From positions 806,001-870,000 of the forward strand of contig NZ_JBHTJP010000032.1 in the NCBI RefSeq assembly GCF_042676025.1: DNA of 64,000 bases. The letters run 5' to 3'. How positions within the stretch are numbered: the first letter of the stretch is position 1; each line of letters begins with the position of its first letter. The position numbers and the translations under genes are program-made. The notes beneath the pieces are model-generated. The model was not told where the DNA came from and did not search any database. It was given only the letters and a program-made list of their open reading frames with translations. The DNA is from Salinimicrobium gaetbulicola (GTDB lineage Bacteria; Bacteroidota; Bacteroidia; Flavobacteriales; Flavobacteriaceae). Below are positions 58,372 to 64,000 of this stretch, one piece after another.

Positions 58372-59559
58372 TTAGTCTAAAATTTCAGTTACCTGACCAG
58401 CACCTACAGTTCTACCACCTTCACGGATAGCGAAACGTAGACCAACGTTCATTGCGATTGGCTGGATAAGATCTACAGTAATAGTAAGGTTATCACCTGG
58501 CATTACCATTTCAACACCTTCTGGCAAGTTAATAGTACCAGTTACGTCAGTAGTTCTTACGTAGAACTGTGGACGGTAGTTGTTGTGGAATGGAGTGTGA
58601 CGTCCACCTTCTTCTTTCTTAAGGATATAAACCTCAGCTTTGAATTTAGCGTGTGGAGTTACAGATCCTGGCTTAGTAATTACCATACCTCTAGAGATTT
58701 GAGTTTTCTCAATACCTCTTAGAAGGATACCAACGTTATCACCAGCTTCACCTCTATCAAGGATCTTACGGAACATCTCAACTCCAGTAATAGTAGAAGT
58801 CAATTTACCAGCACCCATACCAATGATCTCTACAGGATCTCCAGTGTTAGCAACACCAGTTTCGATACGTCCAGTTGCAACAGTACCACGACCAGTAATA
58901 GAGAATACATCTTCGATAGGCATCAAGAATGGCTTATCAACATCACGCTGTGGTAATTCAATCCAAGTATCAACAGCCTCCATCAATTCCAATACAGTAT
59001 CAACCCATTTTTGCTCACCGTTAAGTGCACCAAGAGCTGAACCTGAAATTACAGGACCATTATCTCCATCATACTCGTAGAAAGAAAGAAGATCTCTTAC
59101 TTCCATTTCAACAAGCTCTAATAATTCTTCATCGTCAACCATGTCAACTTTGTTCAAGAATACAACGATTCTTGGAATACCAACCTGACGCCCTAAAAGG
59201 ATGTGTTCACGAGTTTGTGGCATTGGACCATCAGTAGCAGCAACCACAAGAATAGCTCCGTCCATTTGAGCAGCACCAGTTACCATGTTCTTTACGTAAT
59301 CGGCGTGACCTGGACAGTCAACGTGAGCATAGTGACGGTTTGCAGTAGAATACTCTACGTGCGAAGAGTTAATAGTAATACCTCTTTCTTTTTCTTCCGG
59401 AGCATTATCAATCTGATCAAAAGATCTAGCTTCTGAATAACCAGCATCAGCCAATACTTTAGTAATAGCTGCTGTTAAAGTTGTTTTTCCGTGATCTACG
59501 TGTCCAATTGTACCTATGTTAAGGTGCGGTTTGGAACGATCATAAGTTTCCTTTGCCAT
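58372..59559 (-). CDS. tuf: elongation factor Tu
   Basis: 395 residues. G1 GHVDHGKTTLT, G3 DCPGHADY, G4 NKVDMVDD, G5 SGSALGAL; domains II and III complete up to QVTEILD. It carries aminoacyl-tRNA to the ribosome. It lies in the tRNA-tuf-tRNA-secE-nusG cluster. Only one copy is visible here. The transcript is expected to start before the tRNA-Thr at 60296 and be processed at the tRNAs. Confidence 0.98.
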   Translation of the reverse strand: MAKETYDRSKPHLNIGTIGHVDHGKTTLTAAITKVLADAGYSEARSFDQIDNAPEEKERGITINSSHVEYSTANRHYAHVDCPGHADYVKNMVTGAAQMDGAILVVAATDGPMPQTREHILLGRQVGIPRIVVFLNKVDMVDDEELLELVEMEVRDLLSFYEYDGDNGPVISGSALGALNGEQKWVDTVLELMEAVDTWIELPQRDVDKPFLMPIEDVFSITGRGTVATGRIETGVANTGDPVEIIGMGAGKLTSTITGVEMFRKILDRGEAGDNVGILLRGIEKTQISRGMVITKPGSVTPHAKFKAEVYILKKEEGGRHTPFHNNYRPQFYVRTTDVTGTINLPEGVEMVMPGDNLTITVDLIQPIAMNVGLRFAIREGGRTVGAGQVTEILD

Positions 59560-59617
59560 AATTAATACTTATTTAATCTTAGTTATATATTAGTGTTCAA
59601 TTTTATACAAAATCTAG

Positions 59618-59689
59618 AGCCAACGACGAGAATTGAACTCGTGACCTCTTCCTTACCAAGGAAACGCTCTACCCCTGAGCTACGTCGGC
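59618..59689 (-). tRNA. tRNA-Thr (anticodon GGT)
   Basis: 72 nt: acceptor GCCGACG with complementary CGTTGGC (one G-U pair), anticodon arm TTTCC-TTGGTAA-GGAAG with GGT, T-loop GTTCAATTC. Immediately upstream of tuf. Confidence 0.95.
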
Positions 59690-59833
59690 AAAAAAGGCTA
59701 TCCCCATCAAGCTACACTTTCTGGAGACTGTTCTCAGCGAATTTCTTCGCTAAATTTCACAAGACAAGATCTGCGTTTTCACGAGATCTTTTCTTAGTGT
59801 GGTAAATCACATCTTTTGATGCAAACTACTTAG

Positions 59834-59906
59834 AGCGGGAGACCGGGTTCGAACCGGCGACATTCAGCTTGGAAGGCTGACGCTCTACCAACTGAGCTAC
59901 TCCCGC
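59834..59906 (-). tRNA. tRNA-Gly (anticodon TCC)
   Basis: 73 nt: acceptor GCGGGAG/CTCCCGC, anticodon arm CAGCC-TTCCAAG-CTG with TCC, T-loop GTTCGAACC. The 143 bp between it and tRNA-Thr(GGT) shows no gene; the 76 bp before it carries AT-rich short repeats (TTTGGAATTT). Confidence 0.95.
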
Positions 59907-59982
59907 AAGTTTTAAAATTCCAATTTCTCAAGCATCAACTTCCAATTTGGTATTTGGAATTTGTTTTGGAATTTAATTTTTG

Positions 59983-60065
59983 TGGGGAGAGCAGGATTCG
60001 AACCTGCGAAGTTAAAAAACAACAGATTTACAGTCTGTCCTCGTTGGCCGCTTGAGTATCTCCCC
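59983..60065 (-). tRNA. tRNA-Tyr (anticodon GTA)
   Basis: 83 nt with long variable arm: acceptor GGGGAGA/TCTCCCC, discriminator A, anticodon arm CAGAC-TGTAAAT-CTG with GTA, T-loop GTTCGAATC. Confidence 0.95.
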
Positions 60066-60222
60066 AATTATTTTACCTTTTCAAAATTTCACAGAACCAC
60101 TTGCTTTACATTGTGGCTTAGTTTTTGAAGCCGCAAATTAAAAGAAAATAAATTTATCTTCCAAAGCTTTTTTTCCAAAATTTTAAGAACTACAAAATAA
60201 GTCTTTTTTACTTATTTTTTTG

Positions 60223-60296
60223 AGCCGATGGAGGGACTCGAACCCACGACCTGCTGATTACAAATCAGCTGCTCTAGCCAGCTGAGCTACATCGGC
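60223..60296 (-). tRNA. tRNA-Thr (anticodon TGT), copy 2
   Basis: 74 nt, identical to the copy at 40351-40424. First RNA of the tRNA-tuf operon, about 40 bases downstream of the predicted transcription start. Confidence 0.96.
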
Positions 60297-60314
60297 CAAT
60301 CACTTCTTTTACAC

Positions 60315-60342
60315 AAAAAAAGTCCGCTATTTCTAACGGACT
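60315..60342 (-). terminator. terminator of hpf, overlapping the start of the tRNA-tuf transcript
   Basis: Stem AGTCCG (60321-60326) / CGGACT (60337-60342), loop 10 bases, then TTTTTT on the minus strand. Confidence 0.8.
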
Positions 60343-60343
60343 G

Positions 60344-60374
60344 CAAATGTATTAATTTTATTCAGTTCTCAAAA
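60344..60374 (-). promoter_or_regulatory. promoter of the tRNA-tuf-rpo operon
   Basis: -33 TTTTG (60374-60370, minus strand), an 18-base spacer, and a perfect -7 box TACATTTG (60351-60344), the best promoter match in the window. The predicted start falls at about 60336-60340, at the foot of the hpf terminator hairpin. Confidence 0.72.
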
Positions 60375-60391
60375 CATTTCTGGAAAATATT

Positions 60392-60697
60392 TTAAGCAAC
60401 TCGGGCATTAAATTTATCCTTTCTTTTTTGCAATTGGCGCTCCAGGGAATTAACGCATTCATCTACACCTACTTCGAATCTTCGGCTCTTCTTTTTGCAG
60501 ATTAACTCATCACCCGGAATACTCAATAAAATTTCTGAAATTTTATTTTCTTTTTCACTGGTGTTCTCAACTTTCAGGTATACATCCGCATAAATGACAT
60601 TGTCGAAATGGTTTTCCAGCTTATCGAGTTTCTTTTGAATAAAGTCTACTAATTTTTGATCTGCAGTGAAGTTGACCGACTGTAAGTTCATTTTCAT
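60392..60697 (-). CDS. hpf: ribosome hibernation-promoting factor (short HPF/RaiA type)
   Basis: 101 residues of the sigma-54 modulation/S30EA family: SVNFTADQKLVDFIQKKLDK, NVIYADVYLKVENTSEKENK and a basic C-terminal tail (LERQLQKRKDKFNARV). It lacks the C-terminal domain of long HPF. It binds idle ribosomes at the decoding site during slow growth. It lies 25 bp downstream of xerC and is probably in the same unit. A terminator follows. Confidence 0.88.
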   Translation of the reverse strand: MKMNLQSVNFTADQKLVDFIQKKLDKLENHFDNVIYADVYLKVENTSEKENKISEILLSIPGDELICKKKSRRFEVGVDECVNSLERQLQKRKDKFNARVA

Positions 60698-60722
60698 AAT
60701 AGTTGAAGTTTAATTAAACAAT

Positions 60723-61622
60723 TTAGCTTGGTCCCTTTTTCCTGTTCCGGGGATGCGCGTTTTTATAAACCCTATTCAATTCGGCCATGCTGTTATGGGT
60801 GTAAACCTGGGTGGCAGCAAGACTGGAATGTCCTAGAAGTTCTTTTACAGCATTTAAATGAGCACCCTGGTTCAGTAAATGAGTAGCAAAGGAATGTCGC
60901 AGTATGTGCGGACTCTTTTTTAGCTTACTCGAGATACCTCTAAAATAATTATTAATTGTTCTATAAACAAGGGAATCGTACATTTTAACTCCCTTCGAGG
61001 TTAAAAATAAATACCCCCCGGAAATTGAATTTTCAACCTCTTTTCTCTCAGCCAGATAGGCTTTCAAGGTGTCAACTACAGAACTCAAAAGAGGAATATA
61101 TCGCTCCTTATTTCCTTTCCCCAGCACTTTTAAAGACTTTCCGTAAATATCCACATTTGAAAGCTTGATATTGATCAATTCGCTCCTCCTGATCCCGGTT
61201 GAATAAAAGATCTCGACCATCAGTTTGTTGCGCACCTCCTCAAAACCTTCAGCAGACAAAGAACCCAGCGCCTCCCCTACCTCATCTTCAGAAAAAGGTA
61301 TTTGCAGCTTCTTTGACACTTTCATGGATTTGTGCTTTGCTAGCGGAGAAACCTCCAGTTGTTTTGTCTTTTGAAGGAATTTGTAATAAGACTTCAAAGA
61401 AGAAACCTTGCGGTTTACACTATTATTGGATAGCCCACTTTCAACTAGGTTAACGATCCAGCTACGCACCTGGGAATAATTCACCCCTGTAAGATCATTC
61501 GAATCATATTCCGCAGCAATGAATTCAGAAAAAGAAAGCAGGTCTTTCCTGTAGGCTGTTATAGTATGTTCGGAATATTTCTTCTCGAATTCGAGATATT
61601 CTAAGAATTGGGTATGGGGCAT
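60723..61622 (-). CDS. xerC: tyrosine recombinase XerC
   Basis: A 299-residue Xer recombinase starting MPHTQFLEYLEFEKKYSEHT. The catalytic residues are visible: Arg in TGIRRSELIN, Lys in VLGKGNKERY, HILRHSFATHLLNQG (His-x-x-Arg), the second His/Trp-position in ELLGHSSLAATQ and the nucleophile Tyr in VYTHNSMAEL. It resolves chromosome dimers at dif. An alternative start 30 bp upstream lies inside the terminator hairpin of rpsU; I prefer 61622. It is a host Xer and not an integron integrase: it lacks the IntI-specific insert between motifs II and III. Confidence 0.92.
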   Translation of the reverse strand: MPHTQFLEYLEFEKKYSEHTITAYRKDLLSFSEFIAAEYDSNDLTGVNYSQVRSWIVNLVESGLSNNSVNRKVSSLKSYYKFLQKTKQLEVSPLAKHKSMKVSKKLQIPFSEDEVGEALGSLSAEGFEEVRNKLMVEIFYSTGIRRSELINIKLSNVDIYGKSLKVLGKGNKERYIPLLSSVVDTLKAYLAERKEVENSISGGYLFLTSKGVKMYDSLVYRTINNYFRGISSKLKKSPHILRHSFATHLLNQGAHLNAVKELLGHSSLAATQVYTHNSMAELNRVYKNAHPRNRKKGPS

Positions 61623-61672
61623 AAAAAAACTGTTGGAAAGCAAAGTTATCAAACTTTAACCAACCAACAGTT
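61621..61672 (-). terminator. rpsU terminator with the xerC promoter in its loop
   Basis: Outer stem AACTGTTGG (61628-61636) / CCAACAGTT (61664-61672), inner stem AAAGTT/AACTTT (61642-61647 / 61652-61657), then TTTTTTT on the minus strand right before the xerC ATG. A -7-like TAACTTTG lies in the minus-strand loop at 61641-61648. Confidence 0.72.
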
Positions 61673-61713
61673 ATTTATTTGTATACCTAAGAACTCAGGC
61701 TTAGGAATAGATA

Positions 61714-61908
61714 CTAGATCTCTTCCTGATCTCTTAGATGCTGAATGTATTCAGCTTTTTGGACTTGAGCCCTACGTTCTACCGACGGCTTTGTGAAATG
61801 CTGACGACTTCTTAACTGACGCATAGTTCCTGTACGATCAAATTTACGCTTGAAACGCTTCAGCGCTCTATCAATATTCTCTCCGTCTTTAACTGGTATA
61901 ATTAACAT
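61714..61908 (-). CDS. rpsU: 30S ribosomal protein bS21
   Basis: 64 residues, MLIIPVKDGENIDRALKRFK then RKFDRTGTMRQLRSRQHFTK, typical bS21. The ATG at 61908 is set by a perfect Shine-Dalgarno AGGAGGTG (61914-61921), seven bases upstream; the longer open frame (21 more codons) is not translated. In Bacteroidota bS21 helps hide the anti-Shine-Dalgarno of 16S rRNA, and a strong SD on its own mRNA fits autoregulation. Confidence 0.95.
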   Translation of the reverse strand: MLIIPVKDGENIDRALKRFKRKFDRTGTMRQLRSRQHFTKPSVERRAQVQKAEYIQHLRDQEEI

Positions 61909-61913
61909 AGTGA

Positions 61914-61921
61914 CACCTCCT
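61914..61921 (-). promoter_or_regulatory. rpsU: strong Shine-Dalgarno of rpsU
   Basis: AGGAGGTG, full complement to the 16S 3' end (CACCTCCT), seven bases before ATG. No other gene in the window has an SD of this quality. Confidence 0.9.
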
Positions 61922-61941
61922 TTCTTTAGAAATTTAAGTTG

Positions 61942-61971
61942 CAAAGATAGTCCATTTCTACAATCCCGCAA
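61942..61971 (-). promoter_or_regulatory. rpsU promoter
   Basis: -33 TTG (61971-61969), 19-base spacer, -7 box TATCTTTG (61949-61942), both on the minus strand. A predicted start near 61937 gives a leader of about 30 bases carrying the SD. Confidence 0.65.
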
Positions 61972-62020
61972 TCTTATTTAGTTTTATTTCAAATATTTTT
62001 TGTTTCCGGTAGAAACCCGC

Positions 62021-63190
62021 TTATTTGGCGGCCGGCTTATATTCCTTTTTATCAATCACCATCTTGGCAATTACTTCCTTCAGGATCTCTGAAGTTCCTC
62101 CTCCAATTGGCCCTAACCTGCTGTCTCTGGAAAGTCGCGCCAATGGATAGTCTTCCATATAACCGTAACCTCCAAGATACTGAAGACATTTGTATATGAC
62201 CTCATCTGCCATTTTAGTAGACAGCATCTTAGACATACTAGCCTCCTTCACAACATATTCTCCTTTCCCAAGACGTTCGGCGATGGAGTAATTGAATTCC
62301 CTGTTCATTTCAACTTCACTGGCCATTTCAGCAATCCCATGTCTCAAGGCCTGGAACTGGTCAATCGTTTTTCCAAAAGCCACCCGCTCACTCATATATT
62401 TCAAGGTATAATCCAGCGCATATGCTGCCCGCGCATGAGCATTGATCCCCATGATCAATCTTTCAGACGCGAAATGCTGCATAATATAAGGAAAACCTTT
62501 TCCTTCTTCCCCCATAAGATGATCTGCAGGGATTTCAACATTATCAAAAGCGATCTCTGCGGTATCTGAAGCTCTCCAGCCCAGTTTATCAAGCTTAGTA
62601 GCCGAAATTCCCGGAGTATCCCTGTCAACTATGAAAATACTCATCCCTTTATTATGAAGCTCCGGATTGGTTTTGGCGGCAACCACCAAATAATCTGAAT
62701 AAACTCCGTTTGTTATAAAGGTCTTGGAACCATTGATCACATATTTATCACCTTTTTTTACCGCTGTAGTTTTCATACCGGCTACATCAGACCCTCCAAA
62801 AGGTTCAGAAATACAGAGGCATCCAATTTTTTCACCTTCAATACTGGCGGTAAGATATTTTTGCTTGATCTCTTCACTCCCTTCAGCATTCACATGGGTC
62901 ATGGCTAAATACGCGTGCGCCCACATGGCGGCCGCAAAGCCTCCCGAATTTATTTTCTGAAGCTCTTCCAAAAAGATCACCGTGTAGAAAATATCTAATC
63001 CCATACCTCCATACTGCTCTGGGTAATTCAATCCGAAATATCCCATTTCACCGAATTTCTTCCAGATAAAACGCTCGATTGTTCCGGTCTTTTCCCACTT
63101 TTCAATATGCGGGACTACCTCCTTTTGTAAAAACTCCTGAAAGCTTTTTCTGAATAATTCATGTTCTTCTGTAAAATATCTGCTATTCAT
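62021..63190 (-). CDS. acyl-CoA dehydrogenase
   Basis: A 389-residue FAD-dependent acyl-CoA dehydrogenase. N-terminal alpha domain (NSRYFTEEHELFRKSFQEFL), middle beta domain (CLCISEPFGGSDVAGMKTTA, YVINGSKTFITNGVYSDYLV), C-terminal alpha domain (RVAFGKTIDQFQALRHGIAE, GGYGYMEDYPLARLSRDSRL, IGGGTSEILKEVIAK). It performs the first step of fatty-acid or branched-chain acyl-CoA oxidation. The position of the catalytic Glu in the short/medium-chain type (EGT) is Gly here (GGGT), so the base probably sits on the earlier helix, as in the isovaleryl/long-chain type. Chain-length specificity is undecided. Confidence 0.9.
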   Translation of the reverse strand: MNSRYFTEEHELFRKSFQEFLQKEVVPHIEKWEKTGTIERFIWKKFGEMGYFGLNYPEQYGGMGLDIFYTVIFLEELQKINSGGFAAAMWAHAYLAMTHVNAEGSEEIKQKYLTASIEGEKIGCLCISEPFGGSDVAGMKTTAVKKGDKYVINGSKTFITNGVYSDYLVVAAKTNPELHNKGMSIFIVDRDTPGISATKLDKLGWRASDTAEIAFDNVEIPADHLMGEEGKGFPYIMQHFASERLIMGINAHARAAYALDYTLKYMSERVAFGKTIDQFQALRHGIAEMASEVEMNREFNYSIAERLGKGEYVVKEASMSKMLSTKMADEVIYKCLQYLGGYGYMEDYPLARLSRDSRLGPIGGGTSEILKEVIAKMVIDKKEYKPAAK

Positions 63191-63247
63191 AAATGTTGTA
63201 ATAATCGTATTATCTGAAAAATTTACGGGGGATAAGGCACCAGGGCC

Positions 63248-64000
63248 TTAGTCGATTGCCAAATATAATTTAATTCTCTCTATTTTATCAACCGGAAAGC
63301 CTTTTATATGCTCCAATTCTTCGAAACTTGAGATCGTTCCCCGGTTTTGGCGGTAGGTTATAATGCTCCTTGCGAGCTCATAGTTGAAATAGGGTATTTC
63401 TGAGAGATCCAGTACTGTTATGGAGTTTAAAGATAATTTCTCCTGCGGAATTGATCTTACTTCAAAAGCCCTGTTCAATCTTTCAATTACTTCAGGAGAC
63501 AACCCATATACATCTTCAAGCTGAAGAGAACTTCGGAAACCACCAATTTTGGAACGATACTTCACGATCCTTTCTGAAAGCTTTTCTCCAATACCATTTA
63601 TTACCTGAAGTTCTTCGGTGGAAGCTGCATTTAGATCTTGTTTTTTCCTAGGTGTCGAAAGGGTGTTTTTTGGAATGTCTTTATTTGAGATCTCCTTTTT
63701 CTTCCATTCCGGAAATTTGAAATAAGGCGCTATTTTCTTCAGAAGTGAATCTGAAACCCCTGTGACCTCCCGGAACTCTTCCGAAGAATTAACCCAAAGA
63801 CCTTTTTCCCGAAATGCAAGAAGCCTGTCAATTTCCTCCACAGACATGCCAAGGGTATATCCTTTATAATCAGAGATCAGATTCGGGTTAAAAGGTTGCA
63901 GCTCAAAAGTGCCTTTTTCCGCAGCAATTGATTTTAGAGAATCAACGCTCCGCTGTAATTCCTCAACTACTTTTTGCTGCTCGCGACCCTCTACTACTTC
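63248..64000 (-). CDS. helix-hairpin-helix (ComEA-like) protein, 5' part beyond the window
   Basis: Partial: 251 codons are visible, open through the right edge. Three HhH-type repeats are seen: LKKIAPYFKFP (weak), LNAASTEELQVINGIGEKLSER (about 82-103 of the ATG-started version) and the C-terminal LARSIITYRQNRGTISSFEEL. These bind DNA non-specifically. The ATG at 63847 is internal; the frame continues upstream with EGREQQKVVEELQ, so the protein is longer. Flavobacterial relatives of about 290 residues have an N-terminal membrane helix. Confidence 0.82.
   Translation of the reverse strand, partial: EVVEGREQQKVVEELQRSVDSLKSIAAEKGTFELQPFNPNLISDYKGYTLGMSVEEIDRLLAFREKGLWVNSSEEFREVTGVSDSLLKKIAPYFKFPEWKKKEISNKDIPKNTLSTPRKKQDLNAASTEELQVINGIGEKLSERIVKYRSKIGGFRSSLQLEDVYGLSPEVIERLNRAFEVRSIPQEKLSLNSITVLDLSEIPYFNYELARSIITYRQNRGTISSFEELEHIKGFPVDKIERIKLYLAID

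Noticed and set aside
59907..59982. Short TTTGGAATTT-type repeats before tRNA-Gly
   Set aside because: Three imperfect AT-rich units only; could be slippage; no coding or structural signal.
60723..61622. Tyrosine recombinase as the integrase of the cassette block
   Set aside because: Typical XerC by motifs and by its rpsU-hpf context; it lacks the IntI-specific insert and lies 54 kb away.

Overview
The window is a chromosomal segment from a marine-type Flavobacteriaceae bacterium (Bacteroidota). The evidence is the AT-rich sequence, TAnnTTTG-type -7 promoter boxes, an almost complete lack of Shine-Dalgarno sequences except at rpsU, many flavobacterial families (DUF6090, DUF4295, DUF3467, DUF4369), and close similarity of gene content to the Gramella/Christiangramia-Salegentibacter-Zunongwangia group. 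The genus is an inference. A 10-N assembly gap lies at 5245-5254.

Region 1, 1-6.6 kb: the 5' part of rimO, then an accessory block of six single-gene units, all on the minus strand: a DUF6090 protein, a membrane-anchored MutS-like ATPase, a DUF6624/TPR lipoprotein, a two-helix membrane protein, a GNAT acetyltransferase and a coiled-coil membrane protein. They are separated by related 70-150 bp hairpin-forming repeats in one orientation. The repeats look like integron attC sites. The two ends of two of the units are near-perfect inverted repeats across G|TT boxes, as expected for cassettes inserted site-specifically. No integrase gene is present, so this looks like a cluster of attC sites lacking an integrase (CALIN). 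It is the most interesting part of the window.

Region 2, 6.7-12.9 kb: a glyoxylate-shunt locus (class V aminotransferase, aceA, aceB on the minus strand) facing a divergent ScfR/RamB-like regulator. The shared intergenic region carries three TTCGCNAA repeats exactly 17 bp apart.

Region 3, 12.9-46.4 kb: mostly housekeeping genes in short operons. These are ftsY-amidase-small membrane protein; rpmB-rpmG-DUF4295; exonuclease-FAH-HPt-cinA; a lipoyl E2; recR; a Na+/solute symporter; an outer-membrane beta-barrel protein; fabH; aarF with a TetR-type regulator; htpG; a hybrid histidine kinase; S1/P1 nuclease; a hydrolase/HAD group; DUF819; a DUF4369 lipoprotein; queD-idi; prfC; two overlapping paralogous carboxypeptidase-regulatory-domain proteins; a DUF962 protein that appears to start at ATT; and a lipoprotein.

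Region 4, 46.4-62 kb: the translation/transcription core on the minus strand, in the order tRNA-Thr, tRNA-Tyr, tRNA-Gly, tRNA-Thr, tuf, tRNA-Trp, secE, nusG, rplK, rplA, rplJ, rplL, rpoB, rpoC, DUF3467. This closely matches the order in Escherichia coli. It is preceded by rpsU, xerC and hpf. The rpsU gene has a perfect AGGAGGTG Shine-Dalgarno, in line with known bS21-linked autoregulation in Flavobacteriia. The window ends with an acyl-CoA dehydrogenase and the 3' part of a helix-hairpin-helix protein gene.
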